A model generated the notes under the pieces. That model was not told where the DNA came from. It did no database searches and was given only the letters and a program-made list of their open reading frames with translations. Position numbers and translations under genes: made by a program. From Candidatus Bariatricus faecipullorum (GTDB taxonomy: Bacteria > Bacillota > Clostridia > Lachnospirales > Lachnospiraceae), in assembly GCA_019118525.1 (NCBI GenBank), contig DWYV01000039.1, forward strand, positions 1 to 64,000: DNA of 64,000 bases, given 5' to 3'. Every line of letters begins with the position of its first letter. The stretch's first letter is position 1. Positions 17,636-26,828 of the stretch are shown one piece after another.

Positions 17636-19090
17636 ATGAACACCAGAAATCTGACACTGCTGACGGATTTTTACGAACTGACCATGATGCAGGGGTATTT
17701 TGAGCGCCAGCAGAACGAAACCGTTATCTTCGACGTGTTTTTCCGCAATAATCCCTGCAATTCCGGCTATTCTATCGCCGCCGGGCTGGAGCAGGTCATT
17801 GATTACGTGAAAAATCTGAATTTCAGCTACGACGATGTGGATTATCTCCGGAGTCTCCACTTGTTTTCCGAAGATTTTCTTCAGTACCTCAGCGGCTATC
17901 ATTTTACCGGAAGCATCTACGCCATTCCCGAGGGAAGCGTGATTTTCCCAAAAGAGCCCATTCTGAAAGTCGTGGCTCCGATTATGGAAGCCCAGCTTGT
18001 GGAGACCGCAATTCTGAACATTCTGAACCATCAGTGTCTTATCGCCACCAAGGCCTCCCGGATTGTTTATGCCGCCGGCGACAGCGGTGTTATGGAATTC
18101 GGTCTGCGCCGGGCCCAGGGACCGGACGCCGGACTCTACGGAGCGAGAGCCGCCATGATTGCGGGATGTGTGGGAACCTCCTGCGTACTCACAGGACAGA
18201 TGTTTGACGTTCCAGTCATGGGAACCCATGCCCACAGCTGGATTATGAGTTTTCCGGATGAGTACACCGCTTTCAAAACGTATGCGGACCTTTATCCGGA
18301 CGCCTGCACTCTGCTGGTCGATACTTACGACACCTTAAAATCCGGTGTGCCAAATGCCATCCGCGTTTTTGACGAGATGCGCGCCGCCGGTATTCATTCC
18401 AAAAATTTCGGTATCCGTCTGGACAGTGGAGACCTGGCATATTTATCCAAGAAAGCCCGTAAAATGCTGGATGAGGCCGGTTATCCGGACGCCAAAATTG
18501 TCGCATCCAACGACCTGGACGAATACCTGATTCACGATTTGAAAATCCAGGGAGCGAAGATTGACTCCTGGGGCGTGGGAACCAATCTGATTACCTCCAA
18601 GGATTCACCGTCCTTTGGCGGAGTGTACAAACTGGCCGCCATCCAGAATGAAGCCGGCGAGTTTGTCCCGAAAATCAAGCTCTCTGAAAATACGGAAAAG
18701 ATTACCAATCCGGGAAATAAAAAGATTTACCGTATCTACGAAAAAGATACCGGAAAAATCAAGGCGGATTATATCTGCTTCGTGGATGAAGTCCTGGACC
18801 CGGAAGAGGATTTACTGCTTTTTGACCCCATCGAGACCTGGAAGAAGACCCGGCTCAAAGGGGGCACCTATATCGTGCGGGACCTGATGGTGCCCGTGTT
18901 TATCAATGGGGAATGCGTGTACCAGTCTCCCTCCGTTATGGAGATTGCGGCTTACTGCCGTCAGGAGAAGGATACCCTGTGGGATGAGACCCAGCGTCTT
19001 TTCTATCCCCATAATGTTTACGTGGATTTATCCGAAAAGCTTTATGAAGTGAAAAAACAGCTTCTGAACCAGATGAGCAAAACCGATTAA
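17636..19090 (+). CDS. pncB: Nicotinate phosphoribosyltransferase
   Basis: PncB makes nicotinate mononucleotide from nicotinate and PRPP in NAD salvage. The 484-aa length fits the Gram-positive form. It begins LTLLTDFYELTMMQGYF. Family features include EFGLRRAQGPD, GTHAHSWIMSF (with the His that is phosphorylated in characterised enzymes), the LDSGDLA segment and GVGTNLITSKDSPSFGGVYKL, which binds the ribose phosphate. It lies 20 bp after plsC with its own AAGGAAGG ribosome site. Confidence 0.94.
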   Translation: MNTRNLTLLTDFYELTMMQGYFERQQNETVIFDVFFRNNPCNSGYSIAAGLEQVIDYVKNLNFSYDDVDYLRSLHLFSEDFLQYLSGYHFTGSIYAIPEGSVIFPKEPILKVVAPIMEAQLVETAILNILNHQCLIATKASRIVYAAGDSGVMEFGLRRAQGPDAGLYGARAAMIAGCVGTSCVLTGQMFDVPVMGTHAHSWIMSFPDEYTAFKTYADLYPDACTLLVDTYDTLKSGVPNAIRVFDEMRAAGIHSKNFGIRLDSGDLAYLSKKARKMLDEAGYPDAKIVASNDLDEYLIHDLKIQGAKIDSWGVGTNLITSKDSPSFGGVYKLAAIQNEAGEFVPKIKLSENTEKITNPGNKKIYRIYEKDTGKIKADYICFVDEVLDPEEDLLLFDPIETWKKTRLKGGTYIVRDLMVPVFINGECVYQSPSVMEIAAYCRQEKDTLWDETQRLFYPHNVYVDLSEKLYEVKKQLLNQMSKTD

Positions 19091-19116
19091 CACAGAAAAT
19101 TTAGGAGGACAGTATT

Positions 19117-20187
19117 ATGAAAATCGTAGTTCTTGCAGGCGGTCTCAGTACAGAGCGTGACGTGTCTCTTTCTTCCGGCGCCGGTATCTGCCGGACGCTT
19201 CGGGAGCGGGGACACCGGGCGATCCTTCTGGATGTTTTTCTTGGGCTTCCGGACGTTCCGGAAAATCTGGAGGACGTCTTTGACCTGCCCGGCGCCAACC
19301 TGGAAATCGCCGAGGGTATCGGCACCACGGAGCCGGATATTGAGGCAGTAAAGGCTTCCCGTGCGGATAAGTCCGACTGTTTCCTTGGCCCCAATGTAAT
19401 TGAAATCTGCCGTCTGGCGGACATCTCTTTTCTGGGCCTTCACGGAGGTGTGGGCGAGGACGGCCGCCTTCAGGCCGCCTTTGACATTCTCGGCATCCGG
19501 TACACAGGCCCGGACTCCCTGGGGAATGCCCTTGCCATGGATAAAAGTGTTACCAAGCAGATTTTCCAGATGAATCACATTCCCACACCGGAGGGAACCT
19601 GGCTTTACAAAAAGTCCAAGGATAAGCCGCTGAGCGAATTCGGCCTTTCCCTGCCCGTAGTGGTGAAGCCCTGCTCCGGCGGTTCCAGTATCGGCGTTTA
19701 TATCTGCCATACGGAAGAGGAATACCGGAATGCGCTGGAAGAGTCTTTCCGTCACGAGACCTGCGTCATTATCGAGACATACATTAAGGGACGGGAGCTC
19801 ACCTGCGGTATTATTGACGGGAAACCCCTGCCGCTGGTGGAAATTATTCCGAAATCCGGATTTTTTGATTATGCCAACAAGTACCAGGCCGGTTTTACCG
19901 AGGAAATCTGCCCCGCCAGAATTTCAGAAGAGCTTACCCGGAAGATACAGAAGATTACAGAGCGTGCCTACCGGGCACTGAAGCTGAATGTATACTCCCG
20001 CGCGGATTTTCTGCTGGACGAGGATAACAATATCTACTGTCTGGAAGTCAACACCCTGCCGGGAATGACGGAAGGCAGCCTGCTTCCCAAAGAGGCCCGG
20101 GCCGCCGGTATGGATTTTGGGACACTTTGTGAGACGATTATTGAAAAATCCCTGGATGCCCGTTACCGCCAGGAGGAGGAAGCATGA
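19117..20187 (+). CDS. ddl: D-alanine--D-alanine ligase
   Basis: Ddl makes the D-Ala-D-Ala dipeptide for peptidoglycan. The 356-aa ATP-grasp enzyme shows VLAGGLSTERDVSLSSG at the N-terminus, FLGLHGGVGEDGRLQAAFDILGIRYTG, the ATP-grasp lysine segment LPVVVKPCSGGSSIGV and the metal-binding CLEVNTLPGMTEGSLLP near the C-terminus. It overlaps murF by 4 bp (ATGA), so the D-Ala-D-Ala-forming and D-Ala-D-Ala-attaching enzymes are translationally coupled. Confidence 0.94.
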   Translation: MKIVVLAGGLSTERDVSLSSGAGICRTLRERGHRAILLDVFLGLPDVPENLEDVFDLPGANLEIAEGIGTTEPDIEAVKASRADKSDCFLGPNVIEICRLADISFLGLHGGVGEDGRLQAAFDILGIRYTGPDSLGNALAMDKSVTKQIFQMNHIPTPEGTWLYKKSKDKPLSEFGLSLPVVVKPCSGGSSIGVYICHTEEEYRNALEESFRHETCVIIETYIKGRELTCGIIDGKPLPLVEIIPKSGFFDYANKYQAGFTEEICPARISEELTRKIQKITERAYRALKLNVYSRADFLLDEDNNIYCLEVNTLPGMTEGSLLPKEARAAGMDFGTLCETIIEKSLDARYRQEEEA

Positions 20188-21554
20188 AACAGTTAAGTTT
20201 ACGGAATATTGCCGCAGCCAGCCATGGTATCTACCATGGCGACGGCGCTCTTCTGGACCGGGAAATTGCGGGCGTAGCCATTGACAGCCGGAAAGTGGAG
20301 GCGGATTTTCTGTTTGTGCCCATCAAAGGCGCCCGGGTGGACGGCCACACGTTTATCCCCCAGGTCATGGAATCCGGTGCGCTCTGTACGCTGACAGAGC
20401 AGCCCCTTTCAGATGTGTCTTTTCCCTGGATTCAGGTTCCCTCCACAGCAGACGCCCTGCGGGATATTGCCGCTTTTTACCGGAATTCTCTGGATATAAA
20501 GGTGGTAGGGATTACGGGAAGTGTCGGGAAAACCAGTACAAAGGAAACGATTGCCTCGGTGCTGTCCCAGAAATACCGCGTTCTGAAGACAGAGGGAAAT
20601 TATAATAACGAGATTGGCCTGCCCCTGACCGTGTTCCAGATTCGCCCGGAGCACCAGGTTGCCGTGCTGGAGATGGGGATTGACCACTTCGGAGAAATGC
20701 ACCGGCTTGCTTCCGTAAGCCAGCCGGATATCTGTGTGATTACCAATATCGGTCTGGCCCATATGGAGAATCTGGGCAGCCGGGATGGAATTTTAAAGGC
20801 GAAAACAGAGGTGTTCGACCATTTAAAACCAGACGCCACTGTGATTTTAAACGGAGACGATGACAAACTCTGTACGGTTTCCCTGGTTCAGGGAAAAGCC
20901 CCGGTCTTTTTCGGACTGGATTCTTCCCGGGATGCCTGGGCGGATGGAATAGAGAATCTGGGACTTCGGGGAACCCGCTGTACCCTGCACCTTCCTGCAG
21001 GAGATGTCCGGGTACATATCCCCCTTCCCGGTGAGCATATGGTTTACAATGCGCTGGCAGGCGCCTGTACCGGGCTTGCGCTGGGGCTTTCCCTGGAAGA
21101 AATCCGGGAAGGTCTTGCCACCCTCCGTACCATTGCCGGACGTTCCAATCTGATTGATACCGGCTCCCTGCTGATAATCGACGACTGTTACAATGCCAGC
21201 CCCGCTTCCATGAAAAGTTCCCTCGACGTACTGGCCACGGCAGAGGGCCGGAAAGTTGCCGTCATGGGCGACATGTTTGAACTGGGGCCCGGCGAGCGGG
21301 AGCTGCATTACAACACCGGTGTCTATGCGGCCCGGAAAGGAATCGATGTCATCTGCTGTATCGGCTGTCTTTCCCGTTCCACCTGGGAGGGCGCACGTTC
21401 CCAGCGTACTGCCGATTCCGGTTCCGTCCTGTATTTCGAAACACGGGATGAATTTCTGGATAAGATGAAGAATGTCATTCAGAAAGGGGACACCGTTCTG
21501 GTAAAAGCCTCTCACGGCATGGAATTTTCAAAGATTGTAGAAACACTTCAGTGA
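20184..21554 (+). CDS. murF: UDP-N-acetylmuramoyl-tripeptide--D-alanyl-D-alanine ligase
   Basis: MurF joins D-Ala-D-Ala to the UDP-MurNAc tripeptide. The 456-aa Mur ligase shows the N-terminal UDP-binding domain (residues 1-90), the ATP loop GITGSVGKTSTKE (about 112-124), NYNNEIGLPLT, the EMGIDHFGEM motif and the C-terminal domain with DDCYNASPASMK and GDMFELG. It is the last gene of the rightward cluster and is followed directly by a strong palindrome. Confidence 0.95.
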   Translation: MKQLSLRNIAAASHGIYHGDGALLDREIAGVAIDSRKVEADFLFVPIKGARVDGHTFIPQVMESGALCTLTEQPLSDVSFPWIQVPSTADALRDIAAFYRNSLDIKVVGITGSVGKTSTKETIASVLSQKYRVLKTEGNYNNEIGLPLTVFQIRPEHQVAVLEMGIDHFGEMHRLASVSQPDICVITNIGLAHMENLGSRDGILKAKTEVFDHLKPDATVILNGDDDKLCTVSLVQGKAPVFFGLDSSRDAWADGIENLGLRGTRCTLHLPAGDVRVHIPLPGEHMVYNALAGACTGLALGLSLEEIREGLATLRTIAGRSNLIDTGSLLIIDDCYNASPASMKSSLDVLATAEGRKVAVMGDMFELGPGERELHYNTGVYAARKGIDVICCIGCLSRSTWEGARSQRTADSGSVLYFETRDEFLDKMKNVIQKGDTVLVKASHGMEFSKIVETLQ

Positions 21555-21556
21555 CG

Positions 21557-21611
21557 GGGGACGGGTACCGGCTGTCCGGTACCCGTCCCCGTAGACAATT
21601 CAGAAACAATT
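21557..21611. repeat. GGGGACGGGTAC palindrome copy, probable terminator
   Basis: A perfect 15-bp inverted repeat GGGGACGGGTACCGG / CCGGTACCCGTCCCC with a 4-nt loop, followed by GTAGACAATTCAGAAACAATT. It lies between the convergent ends of murF and the fructokinase gene and overlaps the latter's stop. The same sequence family occurs at 20-59 and 58907-58963. It may double as a terminator but lacks a clean T tract. Confidence 0.85.
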
Positions 21612-22566
21612 ACAACATTTTTTCGATTTCTTCTTTTTCAGGCATGGAGCGGATGGCTCCTTTTTTTGTGGTGATAAGGGAGGCCGCTGCGTTGGCGAAG
21701 GTGAGCATTTCTTTCAGGTTTTCCTCCGTCAGATTTTCCAGCCCGTGCTCCAGAATATAATTGAGTACGCAGCCGCAGAAGGTGTCTCCTGCCCCGGTGG
21801 TATCTGCCACATGCTCCTGGGCAAACCCGGGGGCTTCTACCCGCAGGTCTTTATAATAGGCCCGGCTTCCGTCTTTCCCGAGCGTCAGGCAGATAAGCGG
21901 TATCTGGTATTTCTCACGGATATACTGAATTCCTTCGTCATAATCTTCTTTCCCGGAGATAAACTGAATCTCATTGTCGGAAATCTTCAGAATATCACAG
22001 TATTCCATAGCCTGTTCCATTTGTTCTTTTGCCAGTTCCAGGGAGCTCCATAAGGGCGGACGCAGGTTCGGGTCCAGAGACACGAGAAGCCCCTGCTCTT
22101 TGGCAGATTTTACGGCTTTCAGCGTGGCCTTCCGTACTTCTTTGTCTGTCATGGACAAGGTACCGAAATGAAAAATGGATGCTTTTCCGACAGCTTCTTC
22201 CGATACTTCGTCTTCCCGGAGCATCATGTCAGCTCCCGGATTCCGGTAAAAAGAAAATTCCCGGTCCCCGTCAGGAAGGGTATGTACAAACGCCAGTGTG
22301 GTATGTACTTCCTCGTCCATCACCAGATTTTCTGTCAGCACCCCGGCCTCTTCAATGGTCTGCTTTAACAGATGCCCAAACTGGTCGTTTCCCACCTTGC
22401 CGATAAAGGCGGTCTTTTTCCCCAGCTTTCTAAGAATTGCCAGTACGTTGCAGGGCGCGCCGCCGGGATTGGCCTCAAAAAGCGGGTTCCCCTGGGCGCT
22501 CTGCCCGTTCATGGTAAAATCAATCAGCAGCTCCCCCAGGGCTATTACATCATATTCTTTCTCCAT
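21610..22566 (-). CDS. PfkB-family fructokinase
   Basis: This 318-aa ribokinase-fold sugar kinase shows GELLIDF at the N-terminus, NPGGAPCNVLAILRKLG, the DPNLRPPLW motif and the C-terminal ATP/anion-hole signature DTTGAGDTFCG with the catalytic Asp. In this locus it most likely phosphorylates the fructose released by the adjacent GH32 enzyme. The ATG at 22566 is preceded by AAGGAAGG; the frame is open further upstream but has no better start. It is the last gene of the leftward sugar operon, 97 bp after the hydrolase. Confidence 0.9.
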   Translation of the reverse strand: MEKEYDVIALGELLIDFTMNGQSAQGNPLFEANPGGAPCNVLAILRKLGKKTAFIGKVGNDQFGHLLKQTIEEAGVLTENLVMDEEVHTTLAFVHTLPDGDREFSFYRNPGADMMLREDEVSEEAVGKASIFHFGTLSMTDKEVRKATLKAVKSAKEQGLLVSLDPNLRPPLWSSLELAKEQMEQAMEYCDILKISDNEIQFISGKEDYDEGIQYIREKYQIPLICLTLGKDGSRAYYKDLRVEAPGFAQEHVADTTGAGDTFCGCVLNYILEHGLENLTEENLKEMLTFANAAASLITTKKGAIRSMPEKEEIEKML

Positions 22567-22663
22567 TCGCTTTTCCTTCCTTTCCATTTCATCAGGTATC
22601 TGCAGTATGGTTTTAGAATACCACCGCTTATTTCTTCCTGCAAGCGTCAAAACATCCGGAAAA

Positions 22664-23998
22664 TTAGTCTTTATCCCTGTTTTCTGTTGTATACAGCCGG
22701 ATTTCCCCGGAGATATCCCCGGTTATCTCTTTCTTCAGCCCATATACCGCATTGCTGATAACATATTCCCCATTATTGATATAGATTTCTATCAGGTTCT
22801 CATCCACCAGAACTTCCAGCCGGCAGCCATTTTTCAGTTCCGGCGTTTCGGACACCAGATGTGCCCCTTCAAATGCCGGAAACACACTGCGCCGGTCCGT
22901 CCTGATATGGTTCCCTTCCCGCCAGATTCGAAAGCCGCCCAGATTTACAGACTCTCCCTCTTTCAGAGAAAATACTGCCATATAACCATCTTCCGACGCC
23001 TGGGATACTTCCGTTATTTCTTCCGAGCAGGCCGCCCGGATATTGGGATGCATCCGGAAAAAGATATGTCCGTTTTCCACTTCCACAACCCGCGGTGCGC
23101 AGAACATACCTATCCAGCCCTCCTCTGTGGGTTTCGGCATTCTCACCCAGGCCGTGAGCACTCTCCTGCCTTCTGCGTCCAGATTGGTCTGCGGAGCATA
23201 TAAATCCAGGCCGTAATCCAGGAACTGGTATTTATCCGGAATTTCCAGCCGGCAGGTCTCTTCTTCAAACTCTACCGTAAAACAGATGGACTGGTTTTTC
23301 TCTTTCTCTCCGTTTTTCAAAAGCCCCATGGCAGAAATCAGAAGGACTTTCCCTCCCGCTGTCTCAAAATAATCCGGGCATTCCCACATCCATCCGTAAT
23401 CCGGCCCCTTAAAAGCCCTGGATACATATTCCCAGTGGTGCAGGTCTTTACTCCTGTAGAAAAGCGTTTCTCCGTACTTTTCGTCCACAGTACTTCCCAG
23501 GATAATATACCAGGCGTCTTTTCCTCTCCAGATTTTCGGGTCTCTGGTATGGGTCCTGTGCCCAATCCGGGCGTCCAGCATGGGAGGAATAATGACTTCC
23601 TTGCCGTCCTGATTGTCAAACCGGAAACCGTCCTCAGATGAAATCATCAGCTGAGCCGATTCAAACTGTTCATTCAGGCAGGTATGCGGGTCTTCCGGAT
23701 TCACCACTTCGTACCGCACACCGGTATAGGTAAGGTAAAGTTTTCCTTCTTCTTCAATGGCGCTTCCGGAAAAACATCCGTTCCGGTCTTCCCATCTGGT
23801 AGGGAAAAGGGCCAGTTCCTTGTGTTCCCAGGACACCAGGTCCCGGCTCACTGCATGTCCCCAGTGCATGGTCCCCCAGCGGGGACCATAGGGAAAATAC
23901 TGATAAAACAGATGATAGTATCCTTTGTAGTAGATAAAACCGTTTGGGTCATTTACCCAGTTATCCGGCGCTTTCAGATGCAGCTGTTGTTTTTTCAT
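22664..23998 (-). CDS. Glycoside hydrolase family 32 (beta-fructosidase)
   Basis: The 444-aa enzyme hydrolyses beta-fructosyl bonds (sucrose, sucrose phosphate or short fructans). All three GH32 acidic motifs are present: WVNDPNG with the nucleophile Asp17, RDP with the transition-state-stabilising Asp153, and ECPD with the acid/base Glu206. A short beta-sandwich domain follows at about 300-444. No signal peptide is seen, so it acts in the cytoplasm on imported substrate. Because import is by an ABC system, not a PTS, unphosphorylated sucrose or kestose-like oligosaccharides are the likely substrates. The start overlaps the ATPase gene by 4 bp. Confidence 0.92.
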   Translation of the reverse strand: MKKQQLHLKAPDNWVNDPNGFIYYKGYYHLFYQYFPYGPRWGTMHWGHAVSRDLVSWEHKELALFPTRWEDRNGCFSGSAIEEEGKLYLTYTGVRYEVVNPEDPHTCLNEQFESAQLMISSEDGFRFDNQDGKEVIIPPMLDARIGHRTHTRDPKIWRGKDAWYIILGSTVDEKYGETLFYRSKDLHHWEYVSRAFKGPDYGWMWECPDYFETAGGKVLLISAMGLLKNGEKEKNQSICFTVEFEEETCRLEIPDKYQFLDYGLDLYAPQTNLDAEGRRVLTAWVRMPKPTEEGWIGMFCAPRVVEVENGHIFFRMHPNIRAACSEEITEVSQASEDGYMAVFSLKEGESVNLGGFRIWREGNHIRTDRRSVFPAFEGAHLVSETPELKNGCRLEVLVDENLIEIYINNGEYVISNAVYGLKKEITGDISGEIRLYTTENRDKD

Positions 23999-25098
23999 AC
24001 TTCCTCCATGTAGTTTACTCCTGTCTCTTTGTCAAAGAAATGTAATTTGGAAGGCATAAATACAAAGTCAATCTGGTCTCCCACCTGGCTGATTTCGTAT
24101 TTGGATACCCGGGCCACTGCCTGGCTTCCGCCAAATTCAAAATACAGGTTATTTTCATTTCCCATCACTTCTGTATCCGTGATAACCGCATGCTGATGGC
24201 TGTCCTTATTAAGCTCCATATTCTGGGCGTCTACCTTCAGGTCTTCCCCGCGGATTCCCAGAATCATTTCACCCTGGTGGCCATTCAGTTTTTTTATGGT
24301 CGCTTCAGAAAGGGGCAGTGTATTACCATCGCTGAAATGTACCGTTCCGTTCTCCACAGTTACGTCAAAGAAATTCATCTGAGGAGAACCGATAAATCCT
24401 GCCACAAACTGGTTCTTCGGATGGTCATAAAGCTCCATGGGTCTTCCAACCTGCTGAATCACGCCTTCTTTCATAATCACAATACGGTCCGCCATAGTCA
24501 TGGCCTCCACCTGGTCATGGGTGACATAAATCGTCGTCGCTCCCAGTTCTCTGTGCAGTTTGCTGATTTCCGTTCTCATACTGACACGAAGCTTCGCATC
24601 CAGGTTAGAAAGCGGTTCATCCATCAGGAATACTTTCTGATTCTTTACAATGGCACGTCCCAGGGCAACTCTCTGGCGCTGTCCACCGGAAAGGTTCTTC
24701 GGTTTTCTGTAACGGTATTCTTCCAGTCCCAGAATCTGAATTGCCCAGTCAACTTTTTTCTTAATTTCATCTGCCGGAAGTTTCATGTTCTTCAGCCCAT
24801 ACCCGATATTTTTCTCTACTGTCATATGCGGATACAGGGCATAATTCTGAAACACCATGGCGATTCCCCGGTCCCGGGGAGCTACTTCATTGACTTTCTT
24901 TCCCTCTATGTAGAGCTCTCCTCCGGTAATTTCTTCAAATCCCGCCACCATACGCAGGGTTGTGGACTTTCCGCAGCCGGAAGGGCCTACAAACGCGATA
25001 AATTCTTTTTCTTCAATTTCAAGATTCAGATTTTCTACTGTATTTTTATCTGAACCGGGATACTTTTTACAAACATTTTTAAATTCTATAAAACTCAT
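23995..25098 (-). CDS. Sugar ABC transporter ATP-binding protein (MsmK/UgpC type)
   Basis: The 367-aa ATPase energises sugar import. It shows Walker A GPSGCGKST, Q-loop VFQNYALYPHMTV, signature LSGGQRQRVALGRA, Walker B VFLMDEPLSNLDA, switch His in YVTHDQVEAMT and a C-terminal OB-type regulatory domain (about 235-367), typical of MsmK/MalK. The ATG at 25098 has AGGA 8 nt upstream. Having a dedicated ATPase inside the operon is notable because many Clostridia use one shared MsmK. Confidence 0.93.
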   Translation of the reverse strand: MSFIEFKNVCKKYPGSDKNTVENLNLEIEEKEFIAFVGPSGCGKSTTLRMVAGFEEITGGELYIEGKKVNEVAPRDRGIAMVFQNYALYPHMTVEKNIGYGLKNMKLPADEIKKKVDWAIQILGLEEYRYRKPKNLSGGQRQRVALGRAIVKNQKVFLMDEPLSNLDAKLRVSMRTEISKLHRELGATTIYVTHDQVEAMTMADRIVIMKEGVIQQVGRPMELYDHPKNQFVAGFIGSPQMNFFDVTVENGTVHFSDGNTLPLSEATIKKLNGHQGEMILGIRGEDLKVDAQNMELNKDSHQHAVITDTEVMGNENNLYFEFGGSQAVARVSKYEISQVGDQIDFVFMPSKLHFFDKETGVNYMEEV

Positions 25099-25102
25099 CT
25101 TC

Positions 25103-25954
25103 TTATCCTTCCTTTGAACCTGTTGAGGTAACACCTTCCACAATCTGTTTGGAGAACAGAGAGTAGATGATGATAACCGGGATTGTAACCAGAGTAATCA
25201 CTGCAAGAGTCTGCCCCATCGTTGTGTTTTCATTTGAAGCGATAGAGTTCAGACCAATCTGGGCCGTCAGCAAATCACTGGAAGTAAATACCAGTGACGG
25301 CCACAGATAATCATTCCATACATTCAGGAATGTGAACACACTGACTGTCGCCACAACGGTTTTAGACATCGGCAGTACCATAGTGAAAAAGTATTTTACC
25401 GGGCCGCAGTAGTCCAGCTGGGCCGCCTCGTACACATCGTCCGGAAGGCTTACAAATACCTGACGGAACAGATAGATATTAAACGGATTTACAATCAGCG
25501 GCAGGATATATCCAACCACCGTGTTCAGCAGTCCCGCTTTCGCAATAAAGAGAAAATGGATAGTAATGACCGTCTCGGTCGGAACAATCAGCAGCATTAC
25601 AATAAGCAGAAGCCACTGGTCCCGGAACGGAAAATCAATTTTCGCCAGAGCGTAGCCTGCCAGGCCGTTTACAATAATACTCAGCACAATCAGAATCGCC
25701 GCATACAGCAGGGTATTGCCCATGTATCTTAAAAAGTTTGTATCCGTAATAATGGAAACATAGTTTTCAAAAAAATTCCCGTTCAGCGCCGGCGGAATAA
25801 ATGCAGCTACCGTATTCATGTCAGCGGTAATCTGGGCGTCCGGCTTAAAGGAATTGGCCAGCATCCAGATAACCGGGAACAGGAAGAAGATGGACAGTAC
25901 CAGCAGCACGGCTACCAGTATCCAGTTAATTCGCTTTTGCTTTTTTGTTAACAT
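25103..25954 (-). CDS. Carbohydrate ABC transporter permease (MalG-like)
   Basis: The 283-aa protein has six predicted membrane helices and the EAA loop YEAAQLDYCGPVKYFFTMVLPMSK, which docks on the ATPase. It is the second (CUT1, MalG-type) permease of the fructoside importer. It overlaps the upstream permease gene by 29 bp, consistent with translational coupling. Confidence 0.92.
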   Translation of the reverse strand: MLTKKQKRINWILVAVLLVLSIFFLFPVIWMLANSFKPDAQITADMNTVAAFIPPALNGNFFENYVSIITDTNFLRYMGNTLLYAAILIVLSIIVNGLAGYALAKIDFPFRDQWLLLIVMLLIVPTETVITIHFLFIAKAGLLNTVVGYILPLIVNPFNIYLFRQVFVSLPDDVYEAAQLDYCGPVKYFFTMVLPMSKTVVATVSVFTFLNVWNDYLWPSLVFTSSDLLTAQIGLNSIASNENTTMGQTLAVITLVTIPVIIIYSLFSKQIVEGVTSTGSKEG

Positions 25955-26825
25955 GCTTTCTTCCCTCCCTATCCTTTGTCAGTACATTCTGAATAATTGT
26001 AAGAACTACTACAAATACCGTAAATACGATTGCCATTGTAGACGCCAGGCCCATCTCCCAGTTGACCGTACCCGTCTCATAAATATCGTATACGATAGTA
26101 TAGGTAGAATGGTCCGGACCGCCGCCCGTCATAACCATGGGCTGTACCAGCATACGGAACGCCCCGATAGTCACCGTAATGAATACAAATACACACAGCG
26201 GTTTCAGCTCCGGCAGTGTAATATCCTTAAACTTCTGCCATGCACTGGCATGGTCCATCTCCGCCGCCTCATAAAGTGCCGGATTGATATTCTGCAGGCC
26301 GCCCAGGAAAATAATCATCTGGTACCCCACACCCTGCCACACACTCATAATGGCGATAGAGGGCAGAGCCTGACTGGCGCTGTGAATAAAGGGCTGCGTG
26401 TCAATCCCTATCTGGTTCAGAAGGGTATTCAGAATTCCCTCCGGGCTGTAAATCTGCATCCACAGCGTGGACACAACGGCCAGGGACATTACCACCGGCA
26501 CGAAAAATGCCACCTTAAAATATTTTTTACAGTGGGCCGCCTTATTGATTGCCAGGGCCAGAAGCAGGGCCCCGCCACACTGAAGCGGCACAATAATAAT
26601 CACGAATTTTACGGTATTTACAAACGACTGTACAAACAGCTCATCCTTAAAAATATCAATATAGTTTTCCAGCCCCACAAAATGCGTCAGCTCGGGATTC
26701 AGCGCAAAATAATCCGTAAAACTGAATCCAAAAGTCAGCAGCATCGGCAGGAATAAAAACACGGTAAGAAGTACCAGTGCGGGCCCGAAAAACGCCATTC
26801 CCATAATTGCATTCTTTTTCTTCAT
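25926..26825 (-). CDS. Sugar ABC transporter permease (MalF-like)
   Basis: This 299-aa CUT1 permease has six helices and the EAA loop YEAAEMDHASAWQKFKDITLPELKP. It pairs with the MalG-like protein downstream. The 3-bp gap to the binding-protein gene and the overlap with the next permease show a tight operon. Confidence 0.92.
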   Translation of the reverse strand: MKKKNAIMGMAFFGPALVLLTVFLFLPMLLTFGFSFTDYFALNPELTHFVGLENYIDIFKDELFVQSFVNTVKFVIIIVPLQCGGALLLALAINKAAHCKKYFKVAFFVPVVMSLAVVSTLWMQIYSPEGILNTLLNQIGIDTQPFIHSASQALPSIAIMSVWQGVGYQMIIFLGGLQNINPALYEAAEMDHASAWQKFKDITLPELKPLCVFVFITVTIGAFRMLVQPMVMTGGGPDHSTYTIVYDIYETGTVNWEMGLASTMAIVFTVFVVVLTIIQNVLTKDREGRKHVNKKAKAN

Positions 26826-26828
26826 ATT